Shown: piece after piece, positions 16,063 through 24,045 of the stretch
Position numbering within the stretch: position 1 is the first letter of the stretch
Layout: each line of letters starts with the position of its first letter
From: an uncultured Butyricicoccus sp.
GTDB taxonomy: Bacteria; Bacillota; Clostridia; Oscillospirales; Butyricicoccaceae
Reading direction: 5' to 3'
Assembly: GCA_944384655.1 (NCBI GenBank)
Contig: CALWUF010000058.1
Span: 1 to 47,750, forward strand
Length of the DNA: 47,750 nucleotides
Program-made: the position numbers and the translations under genes
The notes under the pieces: model-generated
The model's input: only the letters and a program-made list of their open reading frames with translations
Told to the model about the DNA's origin: nothing
Database searches by the model: none

Positions 16063-17327
16063 GCGTCCTCCTTCTGCGGTACGATGACGACGAGCGACGT
16101 TCTGCCATCCATGGACCACTGCCCAATGCGCCGCACAACGTCTTCTTTTGTGATCGACTGGATTGCCTCTGCGAAGTCAAAACACGACGCACCGGAAAAG
16201 CATGCTTCTGCCTGCATACGGCATACTTCCGCCGGATCGTTCGTCCTGCGGATATATTTTCCATAGATTGCTTTTTTGATACGGGCAAACACGGCATCTT
16301 CCAGCCCACCATGTGCAATGCGGTGCATTTCTGCCTCAAGCGCCGTCCGAACTGCCTGCGCATCGCAACTCTCGCCGCTGAAAATCGCACACGCACCGTC
16401 CGGAAATGTGAAATAATCCGCATCAAATGTGCGGTCAATCCATCCTTCGCTGTACAGACGATCATACAGCGGTGAGGACTTGCCGCACACACAATCTGCC
16501 GCCAACTCACCGACAAGCTGTTGCACATACGGCTGTTCCGCAACAACATCCTTACAGCCCAACATAAATATCGGTCGGGACACCGCCATATGACGCTCCA
16601 AATATGGGATTGCCGCCTGCTCTGGCTCTGTCCCATACTCGCGCGATGCAATCCGTGCAGATTGTTTGGGCGTCATGCGCTCTGCCATCTCCACCACACG
16701 GTCAAACTCATACTGTCCGCATACAATCAGTGCAAGATTCGCAGGGGAATAAAATGCCCTGTGGCATACATGTAACACCCCGGGATCAATGGATGCAATG
16801 CTCTCTTTGCTTCCTGCCACGGAAATGCGTACCGGATGCACGGCATACAATCCTTTCAGCACACCCACATACGCCTGCCAGTTGGGCGTATCATCCAACA
16901 TACCGATTTCCTGTCCAATGATGCCTTTTTCTTTGGCGACATTCTGTTCAGTAAAATATGGCGTCGTGACAAAGTGCAGCAAAATCTCCAGGCAGTCATA
17001 AAACCGGTCGGTACACGTAACATGATATGCCGTCATGGTATGGCTGGTAAAGGCGTTTGGCTGCGCTCCCAGTGCAGTGAATTTTTGAAGCGCGTTGCCG
17101 TCTTCTTCCTCAAACATCTTGTGCTCAAGAAAATGCGCAATACCCGGTGTGACATCATAGGTTGTTCCATCCAATGTAAACCGGCAGTCTACCGAGCCGA
17201 AATTGACAGCGAGCATAGCAAATGTTTTTGCGCCGCTTCTCCGCGGGATACAATAAATATGTAAACCGTTTTCCAGCACAGTTGTCTGGATACAATCATC
17301 TAAATTTGGATAAGAAATGGTAGTCAT
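16059..17327 (-). CDS. yfmH: M16-family metallopeptidase, YfmH-like (active subunit)
   Basis: A 422-aa protein of the pitrilysin/processing-peptidase family. The inverted zinc motif HFLEH is at residues 65-69, with a further glutamate-rich helix downstream (NVAKEKGIIGQEIGM), so it should be the catalytic partner. The next gene upstream encodes a second M16 protein lacking the motif; such active/inactive pairs form one chamber. In Bacillus the YfmF/YfmH pair has been linked to maturation of the EF-P modification, and relatives serve in peptide processing. The physiological substrate here is unknown. ATGA overlaps join it to yfmF and lgt. Confidence 0.88.
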   Translation of the reverse strand: MTTISYPNLDDCIQTTVLENGLHIYCIPRRSGAKTFAMLAVNFGSVDCRFTLDGTTYDVTPGIAHFLEHKMFEEEDGNALQKFTALGAQPNAFTSHTMTAYHVTCTDRFYDCLEILLHFVTTPYFTEQNVAKEKGIIGQEIGMLDDTPNWQAYVGVLKGLYAVHPVRISVAGSKESIASIDPGVLHVCHRAFYSPANLALIVCGQYEFDRVVEMAERMTPKQSARIASREYGTEPEQAAIPYLERHMAVSRPIFMLGCKDVVAEQPYVQQLVGELAADCVCGKSSPLYDRLYSEGWIDRTFDADYFTFPDGACAIFSGESCDAQAVRTALEAEMHRIAHGGLEDAVFARIKKAIYGKYIRRTNDPAEVCRMQAEACFSGASCFDFAEAIQSITKEDVVRRIGQWSMDGRTSLVVIVPQKEDA

Positions 17328-18595
17328 GCGCCCGCTCCTTTGAGAAAATATACGGTATCCGGCACAACGTTACGCGCTGCACGGGTGACATCATCCACTG
17401 TTACCATTTGAATGCGTGTAATCAGCTCGTCCAATGTCTCCGTCAATCCTGCTGCCGCCTGTGTCTGATAAAAATTCTCCAATGCCAACGGCGAATCCTT
17501 CATCGCTTGCAGCGATGCTGTCACAGACCGGCGTGCAGCTTCCACTTCATCAACCGTCACGCCATCCTGCATCTCTGCCAACTGATGCAAAATCTCCGCA
17601 CGTGCTCTGGGTTCACTCGCTGTTTCAATGCCGGATGAAACAGCCATTACCCCCTTGAGCTTGTCTGTCTGCGACGCCGCATAATAACACAAGCTCATCT
17701 GTTCACGCACGGTTCGGAACAGACGTGATGATGTCGTGCCGCCAAAACAGGCGTTAACCAGTATCATCGCAGGATATTCATCGTCAAATGCAGTGATACC
17801 TGTGCGCAAACCGATCGCCAATTTGCCCTGTGCAACCGGTTCTTCTTCCGTTACCAGGCGCAGTCCGGTATGTTGCGGTGCGCGCGGCGCGGCATACTGC
17901 GGAAAAACCGGTGCTTTCAGTTCCGGACGCGCCTGCATCACCTGACGCAGTTGCTGTGCGACGTCCTCCGCAGAAAGAGAACCGCAATAGAACAATTGGA
18001 GCGGCGCTGTTTGAATGACACTCCGATAATGTGCTTCGAGCGCCCCCGGCGATATCGTTCGGACAGCATCGACATCACCCAGCTCAACTGCACTATATGC
18101 CTCCTGTGCGCACATGTGCTGATACATCCGTCTCACTGCCCAGGAACGTTTGTCATTGGGCAGCGATGCAATGCGTGCACACAATTGCTCCGCCTCGCAG
18201 GAAACTGTCTGTTCCTCAAAGCTGCCCGGATCGAGCAGCAATGCGGACAATAGTTGTGCCGTTTCAGCAAACAGGCTGCCCTGCCCCGGCATGGCAAACC
18301 GTTCATCAATGACATCCGCAACAAAGCCGATGAGCTGCGCCTCTCCGCGCTTGCGCACAACCGGTTCCAGCCGCGCTCCATATAGGTTATCAAGCTGTGC
18401 CGCAACCACCTGCCGTCCCGGATAGGCACGGCTGCTGCTGCGCAGCACATATGGCAGCAATGCAGACTTACTTCTTCCCTCCGCGCCCAGCGGCAGTACA
18501 AACATTGCGCTCAGGCATGAGGTCTTGGACTGTTTTGTTGTCACGCAGGTCAGCCCTACCCCGTCTTTGAGTAATACTCTTGTTGTATTGTGCAT
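17324..18595 (-). CDS. yfmF: M16-family peptidase-like protein, YfmF-like (inactive subunit)
   Basis: A 423-aa M16 protein. Where the active partner has HFLEH, this one has ALLPYVLRSSSRAY, so no zinc ligands remain. The remaining fold is clear (LDNLYGARLEP, FGGTTSSRLFRTVREQ, SLCYYA). It probably supplies half of the proteolytic chamber and substrate binding. Start ATG 18595 has CGGAGA 6 nt upstream. It is the first gene of the operon yfmF-yfmH-lgt-folD, in which each stop overlaps the following start by 4 nt. Confidence 0.87.
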   Translation of the reverse strand: MHNTTRVLLKDGVGLTCVTTKQSKTSCLSAMFVLPLGAEGRSKSALLPYVLRSSSRAYPGRQVVAAQLDNLYGARLEPVVRKRGEAQLIGFVADVIDERFAMPGQGSLFAETAQLLSALLLDPGSFEEQTVSCEAEQLCARIASLPNDKRSWAVRRMYQHMCAQEAYSAVELGDVDAVRTISPGALEAHYRSVIQTAPLQLFYCGSLSAEDVAQQLRQVMQARPELKAPVFPQYAAPRAPQHTGLRLVTEEEPVAQGKLAIGLRTGITAFDDEYPAMILVNACFGGTTSSRLFRTVREQMSLCYYAASQTDKLKGVMAVSSGIETASEPRARAEILHQLAEMQDGVTVDEVEAARRSVTASLQAMKDSPLALENFYQTQAAAGLTETLDELITRIQMVTVDDVTRAARNVVPDTVYFLKGAGA

Positions 18596-18651
18596 ATCTG
18601 TCTCCGTTGTATGACAATGGCGAAAAACCACCCTTTTGTTTGCGTAGTGCT

Positions 18652-18680
18652 ATTATATCGCTGTTTCTACCGTTCGTCTA
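18652..18680 (-). promoter_or_regulatory. Promoter of the yfmF-yfmH-lgt-folD operon
   Basis: TAGACG (18675-18680), 17 nt, TATAAT (18652-18657) on the minus strand. Confidence 0.65.
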
Positions 18681-18725
18681 CCCGCCGCGCACCGTTTTTT
18701 TCTTTTCCTGTCATTTTGATTGCAT

Positions 18726-18754
18726 TTGCCGTCCGTGAGTGGTATCATTATAAC
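18726..18754 (+). promoter_or_regulatory. Promoter of the VanZ-like gene
   Basis: TTGCCG (18726-18731), 17 nt, TATAAC (18749-18754), 30 nt before the GTG start at 18785. Confidence 0.7.
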
Positions 18755-18784
18755 TCAGTAAAAATTGGAAAGGAGTTTTGTTAC

Positions 18785-19315
18785 GTGTCCGTAAAAAAAC
18801 GGCGCTCTCCATTGATTACGGCACTGCTCTGGCTGTGCCTGATTGCCTATGTGCTGCTTTTGCTCAAGGTAATCCTGTTTAAATTTGATCACGATACCAT
18901 CGTAAACATATTAAATGATACCGATGAACTGGCATATACCCGCGTCAATCTCGTTCCATTCCAAACCATCCGTTTTTACGCGTTCTCTGGTCGCGTTGCT
19001 ACGGCTGTCGCTGTGCGCAACCTGGCGGGAAATATCATCGCATTTATGCCCATCGGCATCCTGATCCCCCTGCTGACGCGCAGCCTGAGCGTCGGTCGCA
19101 CATTTCTTGTCGGTCTTGCCTTGAGCGCAGGCATTGAATTGACGCAATTGTTCACCGGTCTCGGTTCCTGCGACATCGACGATATCATTTTGAATGTATT
19201 CGGCGCCATGTCTATTACACTCATTCTCGCCGCTTTAGACCTGATGAGTTTTTTTCTCAAAAAAATCTCAAAAATTATACAAAAATCTCTTGACAAAAAA
19301 CACAGACGGGTTTAA
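18785..19315 (+). CDS. VanZ family membrane protein
   Basis: A 176-aa protein with four hydrophobic segments. RVNLVPFQTIRFY, NLAGNIIAFMPIG, GIELTQLFTGLGSCDIDDIILNVFG-type motifs (seen as GIELTQLFTG then DIDDIILNV) are characteristic of VanZ-like proteins; the family includes a teicoplanin-resistance factor, but most members have no known role. I take the start as GTG 18785, because AAAGGAG lies just upstream and the promoter lies before that; the frame is open earlier, but would precede the promoter. A promoter for the next gene is embedded in its last codons. Confidence 0.85.
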   Translation: MSVKKRRSPLITALLWLCLIAYVLLLLKVILFKFDHDTIVNILNDTDELAYTRVNLVPFQTIRFYAFSGRVATAVAVRNLAGNIIAFMPIGILIPLLTRSLSVGRTFLVGLALSAGIELTQLFTGLGSCDIDDIILNVFGAMSITLILAALDLMSFFLKKISKIIQKSLDKKHRRV

Positions 19316-19318
19316 AAT
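19290..19318 (+). promoter_or_regulatory. Promoter of ylxM-ffh inside the 3' end of the VanZ gene
   Basis: TTGACA (19290-19295), 17 nt, TAAAAT (19313-19318); the -10 covers the VanZ stop codon (19313-19315). Downstream, TTGTAAAG (19328-19335) and CTTTACAA (19344-19351) form an inverted repeat in the leader, with a further CTTTACAG at 19364-19371. Confidence 0.75.
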
Positions 19319-19395
19319 ACCAAAAGTATTGTAAAGTTAAATACCTTTACAAAGGTCAAGTCCTTTACAGCACAGTGTTTCATCGGAGGTGCACC

Positions 19396-19761
19396 ATGAA
19401 GAACAAACCGTTTGAAATGTGCATGCTCTATGATTTTTACGGTGAAATACTCACGGCGAAGCAAAAAGAGCTGTTTGATCTGTATTACAATGATGATCTT
19501 TCGCTGGCGGAGATCTCCGAACATGTGGGCATCACCCGCCAGGGCGTGCGCGACGGCATTTTGCGTGCAGAACGCACGCTGCGCGACACAGAGGAAAAAC
19601 TTGGTCTGGTTGCAAAATACGGTCAGACACAATCCGATTTGGAACGTCTGGCTGATATCGTCTGGGAACTGCGCGGCATCAATAATGTGCGTTACCACGA
19701 TCCCAAAATTGCGGAATTATGCAATCAGGCATTTCAGATCGCCAAACAGCTTTCGGAATAA
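19396..19761 (+). CDS. ylxM: UPF0122 (YlxM/p13) helix-turn-helix protein
   Basis: A 121-aa protein. MLYDFYGEILTAKQKELFDL, YYNDDLSLAEISEHVGITRQ and GVRDGILRAER form a sigma-factor-like HTH typical of YlxM. The family is nearly always encoded beside ffh and is thought to modulate the signal recognition particle pathway. Start ATG 19396 has GGAGGTGCACC before it. It is 9 nt upstream of ffh. Confidence 0.93.
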   Translation: MKNKPFEMCMLYDFYGEILTAKQKELFDLYYNDDLSLAEISEHVGITRQGVRDGILRAERTLRDTEEKLGLVAKYGQTQSDLERLADIVWELRGINNVRYHDPKIAELCNQAFQIAKQLSE

Positions 19762-19770
19762 GGAGAAATC

Positions 19771-21153
19771 ATGGCATTTGAAGGTCTTTCCGAAAAAATC
19801 ACTTCTGCCTTTAAGAAGCTGAAAAGCCGCGGTCGCCTGAGCGAGGCGGACGTCAAGAGTGCAATGCGCGAAATCAAACTGGCACTGCTTGAAGCGGATG
19901 TCAACTTTAAAGTCGTCAAAGACTTTACCAAAACTGTGACCGAACGCGCAACTGGTGCAGAGATCCTGGAGAGTCTCTCCCCTGCCCAGCAGGTCATCAA
20001 AATTGTCAATGAAGAGCTGACCAAACTCATGGGCGGCTCCAATTCAAAAATCAACATCTCCCCCAATCCCCCGACTGTCGTCATGATGGTCGGTCTGCAG
20101 GGCGCCGGTAAAACCACAAATGGCGCCAAACTCGCCGGGTTGTTCAAAAAACAGCAGCAGAAACGCCCATTGCTTGTGGCGTGCGACGTGTATCGTCCCG
20201 CTGCCATTGATCAGCTCAAAGTCGTCGGCGAAAAACTGGATATCCCAGTTTTTGAAATGGGACAGGGCGATCCGGTGGAAATTGCAAAAGCCGGTGTGGA
20301 TTACGCAAAGAAAAATGCGTATGATATGGTCTTTCTGGACACTGCCGGGCGGCTTCACATTGACGAAGCGCTGATGGATGAATTGAAAAACATCAAAGCG
20401 GAAGTACAGCCTTCTGAAATCATGTTGGTTGTCGATGCGATGACCGGTCAGGATGCTGTCAACGTGGCAACTGCATTCAACGATGCGCTCGGCGTGGATG
20501 GCATTTTCATGGCAAAGATGGACGGCGACGCCCGCGGCGGTGCAGCTCTGTCTACCAAGGCTGTCACCGGTAAGCCGATCAAATTCATCGGAACAGGTGA
20601 AAAACTCGGTGACATCGAGCCGTTTCATCCCGACCGCATGGCATCCCGCATTCTGGGCATGGGCGATATGCTCACGCTGATTGAAAAGGCACAGGAAGCT
20701 TATGACGAGAAAAAAGCTGCGGAACTGGAAAAGAAACTGCGCGCCAACCGCCTGACTCTCACAGATTTTGCCGATCAGCTTTCACAGTTCAAAGATCCTG
20801 AAGCCATGCAAAATATGCTCTCCATGATCCCGGGCATGGATTCCAAAACACTTTCCGGTGCACAGGTCAATGAAAAAGCGGTCTCACATGTTGAGGCCAT
20901 CATCAATTCTATGACGCCCAAAGAGAGGGAAAATCCCTCTATCATCAACTTCAGCCGCAAGAAGCGCATTGCTGCGGGCTGCGGGCTGAAAATTGAAGAT
21001 GTCAACCGCCTGCTCAAACAGTTTGAGATGATGCAAAAAATGACCAAACAGCTCAACGGCATGGCAAAACGCGGCAAAAAACGCGGCGGTATGGGCTTCC
21101 CTGGCATCGGCAACTTAGGCAAACGCGGCGGCGGATTCCGCTTCCCGTTTTAA
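19771..21153 (+). CDS. ffh: Signal recognition particle protein Ffh
   Basis: A 460-aa SRP54 GTPase which, with SRP RNA, captures signal sequences and targets ribosomes to FtsY at the membrane. The N domain is 1-100. The G domain starts with G1 GLQGAGKTT at 108-116, then DTAGRLHIDE and TKMDGDARGGAA-like text (seen as AKMDGDARGGAALS). The methionine-rich M domain is about 320-435, with KRIAAGCG for RNA binding. The C-terminus is rich in Gly, Arg and Phe. Confidence 0.98.
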   Translation: MAFEGLSEKITSAFKKLKSRGRLSEADVKSAMREIKLALLEADVNFKVVKDFTKTVTERATGAEILESLSPAQQVIKIVNEELTKLMGGSNSKINISPNPPTVVMMVGLQGAGKTTNGAKLAGLFKKQQQKRPLLVACDVYRPAAIDQLKVVGEKLDIPVFEMGQGDPVEIAKAGVDYAKKNAYDMVFLDTAGRLHIDEALMDELKNIKAEVQPSEIMLVVDAMTGQDAVNVATAFNDALGVDGIFMAKMDGDARGGAALSTKAVTGKPIKFIGTGEKLGDIEPFHPDRMASRILGMGDMLTLIEKAQEAYDEKKAAELEKKLRANRLTLTDFADQLSQFKDPEAMQNMLSMIPGMDSKTLSGAQVNEKAVSHVEAIINSMTPKERENPSIINFSRKKRIAAGCGLKIEDVNRLLKQFEMMQKMTKQLNGMAKRGKKRGGMGFPGIGNLGKRGGGFRFPF

Positions 21154-21201
21154 TATTGCGTAAAGAAATTTACAATAATCAATTCACAGGAGGTGAAAAC
21201 C

Positions 21202-21441
21202 ATGGTAAAAATCAGACTTCGCAGACTGGGTGCTAAGAAGGCTCCTTTCTACCGTATTGTTGTCGCTGATTCCCGTTACCCGCGTGATGGTCGTTTCATT
21301 GAGGAAATCGGTACCTACAATCCGCTGACGAATCCGGTTGAAATCAAGATCGACGGCGAACGCGCACAGCAGTGGATTAAGAACGGCGCACAGCCGACCG
21401 ATACCGTTCGTGCACTGCTCAAGAAATCCGGCGTACTGTAA
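21202..21441 (+). CDS. rpsP: 30S ribosomal protein S16
   Basis: A 79-aa protein: [39 protein letters not shown] and the C-terminal [15 protein letters not shown]. Start ATG 21202 follows AGGAGGTG by 6 nt; a GTG three codons earlier would lie in the ribosome site. It is 48 nt after ffh in the same direction. Confidence 0.97.
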   Translation: MVKIRLRRLGAKKAPFYRIVVADSRYPRDGRFIEEIGTYNPLTNPVEIKIDGERAQQWIKNGAQPTDTVRALLKKSGVL

Positions 21442-21460
21442 ACAAGTGAGGTTGTTTTAG

Positions 21461-21691
21461 ATGAAAGAACTTTTGACCTACATCGCAAAGAACCTTGTTA
21501 ACGACCCGGACGCTGTCAGTGTAACCGAAACCACGCAGGGTGAAGAAATCATTTTTGAACTTCGTGTCGCTCCTGATGATATGGGTAAAGTTATCGGCCG
21601 TCATGGTCGCATCGCAAAGGAAATTCGTACTTTGATGAAGGCGGCCGGAAATCGTCAAAATAAAAAGGTATCTGTCGAAATCGTCGACTGA
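21461..21691 (+). CDS. khpA: KH-domain RNA-binding protein KhpA
   Basis: A 76-aa single KH domain with the loop GKVIGRHGRIAKEIRTLM (GxxG = GRHG). KhpA pairs with KhpB and affects cell-wall growth and RNA stability in Firmicutes. It is 19 nt after rpsP, the conserved neighbour, and is followed by a strong terminator. Confidence 0.94.
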   Translation: MKELLTYIAKNLVNDPDAVSVTETTQGEEIIFELRVAPDDMGKVIGRHGRIAKEIRTLMKAAGNRQNKKVSVEIVD

Positions 21692-21700
21692 GTCTTTTCG

Positions 21701-21725
21701 AGAGCCGCAATGCGGCTCTTTTTTT
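21701..21725 (+). terminator. Terminator after rpsP-khpA
   Basis: Arms AGAGCCGC (21701-21708) and GCGGCTCT (21712-21719) with a TTTTTTT tail. Confidence 0.88.
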
Positions 21726-21780
21726 CTGCTATTGAAATTTGGGGCGTAACTTATGCCCTGCATTCCCCGTGGAGGATTTT

Positions 21781-22287
21781 ATGAAAAAGCAATTTCTGGA
21801 AATCGGTAAGATTGTCAACACGCACGGTGTGCGCGGCGATGTCAAAGTGCAGCCATGGTGCGATTCTCCCGACTTTCTCGCCGAATTTGATACGTTATAC
21901 CGCAAGGATCAGACACCGGTTACCATTCTCTCCGCAAAGGTGCATAAGGGCTGTGTGCTCATGCATCTGGAAGGCGTAGATACCATGGAACAGGCGCAGT
22001 TGCTGCGCGGTACAACGCTGTATATGAACCGCGATGACGTAGAACTGGAAGACGGTGCATTTTTTATTCAGGACGTCATCGGCTTGCCAGTCTACGATGT
22101 GCGTGTCGGTCGCGAAATCGGCGTAGTAAAAGAAATCAATGACGGTCCTGCGGGCGATTTGTATGTCATTCAGGACGGCAATACACAACATCTGATCCCA
22201 GGCGTGCCATTTGTGGAAACGGTCGATTTGGAAAACGGCAAGGTGACTGTCCGTACCATTGAAGGTCTGCTCAGCGATGAAAATTGA
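21781..22287 (+). CDS. rimM: Ribosome maturation factor RimM
   Basis: A 168-aa protein that assists maturation of the 30S head around S19. The N-terminal domain reads LEIGKIVNTHGVRGDVKV; the C-terminal PRC barrel contains DVIGLPVYDV and IPGVPFVETVDLENG. The start at ATG 21781 has GGAGGATTTT directly before it. The upstream terminator implies its own promoter or read-through; I see no convincing promoter. It overlaps trmD by 11 nt. Confidence 0.95.
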   Translation: MKKQFLEIGKIVNTHGVRGDVKVQPWCDSPDFLAEFDTLYRKDQTPVTILSAKVHKGCVLMHLEGVDTMEQAQLLRGTTLYMNRDDVELEDGAFFIQDVIGLPVYDVRVGREIGVVKEINDGPAGDLYVIQDGNTQHLIPGVPFVETVDLENGKVTVRTIEGLLSDEN

Positions 22288-23014
22288 TATTCTCACCTTG
22301 TTCCCGGAAATGATCGACTGCGCCATGCATACCAGTGTGATCGGGCGTGCGCAACAGGCGAACCTGATCGAAATTAACGCAGTGAATATCCGTGATTTTA
22401 CACTGGACAAGCACAACCGCGTCGATGACACGCCCTATGGCGGCGGTAAGGGCATGGTTATGCAGGCTGATCCGTTGTACCGCTGCCATGCTCATGTGAC
22501 CGGCGGCTCACATGTCCACACAATCCTGATGAGCGCACAAGGTATGCCGTTCTGCCAGAATAAAGCGCGTGAGCTGCTGGCACACGAACATATCATCCTT
22601 GTCTGTGGTCATTATGAGGGCATTGATCAGCGCTTCATTGACGAATGCGTCGATGAGGAAATTTCCATCGGTGATTTTGTACTGACGGGTGGCGAAATCC
22701 CTGCAATGGCGGTTGCAGATGCCGTCTGCCGCATGGTTCCCGGCGTACTCGCAGAAGAGGTCTGCTTCACCGAAGAAAGCCACTGGAGCGGTCTGCTCGA
22801 ATATCCGCAGTATACCAAACCGGCTGTATGGCATGACCGTGCTGTACCGGATGTCTTGTTGTCCGGGCATCACGCCAATATTGACACCTGGCGGCGCAAA
22901 AAAAGTTTGGAACGAACAAAAATGAACCGTCCAGACCTGTTTGCTAAATTTGAACCACAGGACAAGCGCGACCGCAAGCTTCTGCTGGAACTGGAAATAC
23001 AAACAACCAAATAA
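22277..23014 (+). CDS. trmD: tRNA (guanine-N1)-methyltransferase
   Basis: A 245-aa SPOUT-knot enzyme that methylates G37 in tRNAs and so prevents frameshifting. Seen: MKIDILTLFPEMIDC, DDTPYGGGKGMVMQ, CGHYEGIDQRFID and SIGDFVLTGGEIPAM (the knot). Start ATG 22277 lies within rimM, an overlap of 11 nt. In many Firmicutes rplS follows; here a 20-bp-arm terminator follows instead. Confidence 0.97.
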   Translation: MKIDILTLFPEMIDCAMHTSVIGRAQQANLIEINAVNIRDFTLDKHNRVDDTPYGGGKGMVMQADPLYRCHAHVTGGSHVHTILMSAQGMPFCQNKARELLAHEHIILVCGHYEGIDQRFIDECVDEEISIGDFVLTGGEIPAMAVADAVCRMVPGVLAEEVCFTEESHWSGLLEYPQYTKPAVWHDRAVPDVLLSGHHANIDTWRRKKSLERTKMNRPDLFAKFEPQDKRDRKLLLELEIQTTK

Positions 23015-23061
23015 TGCCAAACGCCTATCTGAACGCGGCTCAGATAGGCGTTTGGCATTTT
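23013..23061 (+). terminator. Long-stem terminator after trmD
   Basis: Perfect 20-bp arms at 23013-23032 and 23040-23059 (AATGCCAAACGC... / ...GCGTTTGGCATT), with a 7-nt loop and then TTTCT. The first arm touches the trmD stop. Confidence 0.85.
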
Positions 23062-23327
23062 CTCTGCAAATTTTGTGCGCAAATACACGTGGCTGGCGCA
23101 CAGGATACCGTGTTGGTATACCAGATACACCGTTTCCGCCAGGTCGGACAGAGATACGGTTGTATGCCGTGTGCACGAGGTATCTCCGGCAATCTCTTCC
23201 CCCACTCCATATTACACTCCATCCGCATGCAGCACCTCCTCATGCGGCTCCTTTTTCATATTGTTTTGCATATCTTTAGTTTGCCGGAAACGCGGAGAAT
23301 TTATACAAAAAATTTGGGAATACTGAA

Positions 23328-23376
23328 AAAGACATGCCGTTCACTTTACGTAGAATACGGCATGCCTTTTTCTATT
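23328..23376. terminator. Bidirectional terminator-like hairpin
   Basis: CATGCCGT and ACGGCATG arms enclose an AT-rich loop. A-rich sequence on the left and TTTTT on the right give a U tail in both directions. Confidence 0.6.
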
Positions 23377-23544
23377 GCGCACTCAAGCGCGATCCCCCAG
23401 TCGACTTTTAAAATCCCCTCAAAGCAGCTCATACAGCGCCATATGGAATACATGAAACTGAACGTGTATAACAAATAGAAACAGACCCGTCGACACAGCC
23501 TATTTCTTATATTAAATTATCACATTTCCGTTTGTTTGTCAATA

Positions 23545-23575
23545 TCTAAAGATATTACATCATAATATCTTTAGA
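23545..23575. promoter_or_regulatory. Perfect 13-bp inverted repeat upstream of the XRE gene
   Basis: TCTAAAGATATTA (23545-23557), spacer CATCA, TAATATCTTTAGA (23563-23575). It sits directly before the -35 at 23579 and is a likely operator, perhaps of the regulator itself. Confidence 0.6.
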
Positions 23576-23578
23576 GTT

Positions 23579-23607
23579 TTGATACAGTCACAAATTTCGC
23601 ATAAATT
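23579..23607 (+). promoter_or_regulatory. Promoter of the XRE gene
   Basis: TTGATA (23579-23584), 17 nt, TAAATT (23602-23607). The predicted transcript would begin only a few bases before ATG 23619. Confidence 0.5.
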
Positions 23608-23618
23608 ATAAGTAAAAC

Positions 23619-23984
23619 ATGTGGGAAGTGATTGTTATAGATAGTCAAAAACAAAAGATTTCAATCAAAACAGGGCAACGAATCCGCTATTTTCGGCAAC
23701 TGCAAGGTATCAGCCAGGAAGCGCTTGCCTTAAAAAGCGGAATGAATCCAGCTTATCTCGGACATTTGGAACGAGGTCTGAAATGCCCAACCATCGATAC
23801 CCTCTACCGCATCACCCATGCACTGGGAATTTCACTGTCAGAGTTCTTTTCCTCAGACAGCCAGGACAACACATCCAATGAGCAGGCGATCCGAATCCGG
23901 CTTGCCATTCAGCGCATTCCTGCCTATAAAATGGATCATGTAGTAAAAATCATCGAGGAACTTGCCGCATCTTATGCAGAATAA
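23619..23984 (+). CDS. XRE family transcriptional regulator
   Basis: A 121-aa protein with an N-terminal HTH at about residues 15-70: GQRIRYFRQLQGISQEALAL, SGMNPAYLGHLERGLKCPTI, LGISLSEFF. The short C-terminal helix (about 90-121) could serve dimerisation. It is a stand-alone regulator with no recognisable partner gene. The start is uncertain: ATG 23619 has no ribosome site and lies about 12 nt from the -10, so translation could be leaderless or begin at GTG 23628. A perfect inverted repeat just upstream suggests autoregulation. Confidence 0.85.
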   Translation: MWEVIVIDSQKQKISIKTGQRIRYFRQLQGISQEALALKSGMNPAYLGHLERGLKCPTIDTLYRITHALGISLSEFFSSDSQDNTSNEQAIRIRLAIQRIPAYKMDHVVKIIEELAASYAE

Positions 23985-23989
23985 ACACA

Positions 23990-24023
23990 AAACCGGCACA
24001 GTCGGAACAGACTGTGCCGGTTT
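23990..24023. terminator. Bidirectional terminator between the XRE gene and pyk
   Basis: Perfect 14-bp arms AAACCGGCACAGTC (23990-24003) and GACTGTGCCGGTTT (24010-24023). T-rich tails lie on both sides, so it can serve both convergent genes. Confidence 0.85.
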
Positions 24024-24045
24024 CATTATAATCAAACTGCTTTTG

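Larger units (their letters stand above)
23060..23618. other. Gene-poor stretch between trmD and the XRE gene
   Basis: No convincing gene is seen. A minus-strand frame (about 23265 down to 23040) is open except for one TAA at 23208-23210. It starts with MKKEPHEEVLHADGV and resumes with YGVGEEIAGDTS, possibly a decayed small gene. A Cys- and Trp-rich 62-codon alternative in another frame starts at ATG 23228 after AGGAGGTG. A further 35-codon minus frame lies at 23346-23453. All lack family similarity I can recognise. The stretch also holds a bidirectional terminator and the XRE operator. Confidence 0.4.

Noticed and set aside
23040..23243. Minus-strand Cys/Trp-rich frame of about 62-67 codons
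   Set aside because: Although AGGAGGTG precedes an ATG, the frame ends in the loop of the trmD terminator, its composition is odd, and a competing frame exists; support is too weak for a gene call.
23346..23453. 35-codon minus-strand frame (MYSIWRCMSCFEG...)
   Set aside because: No ribosome site, stop inside a hairpin, and no known relative.
23014..23478. Long plus-strand frame after trmD
   Set aside because: It begins in the terminator stem, crosses a second terminator, has no ribosome site and no recognisable domain.
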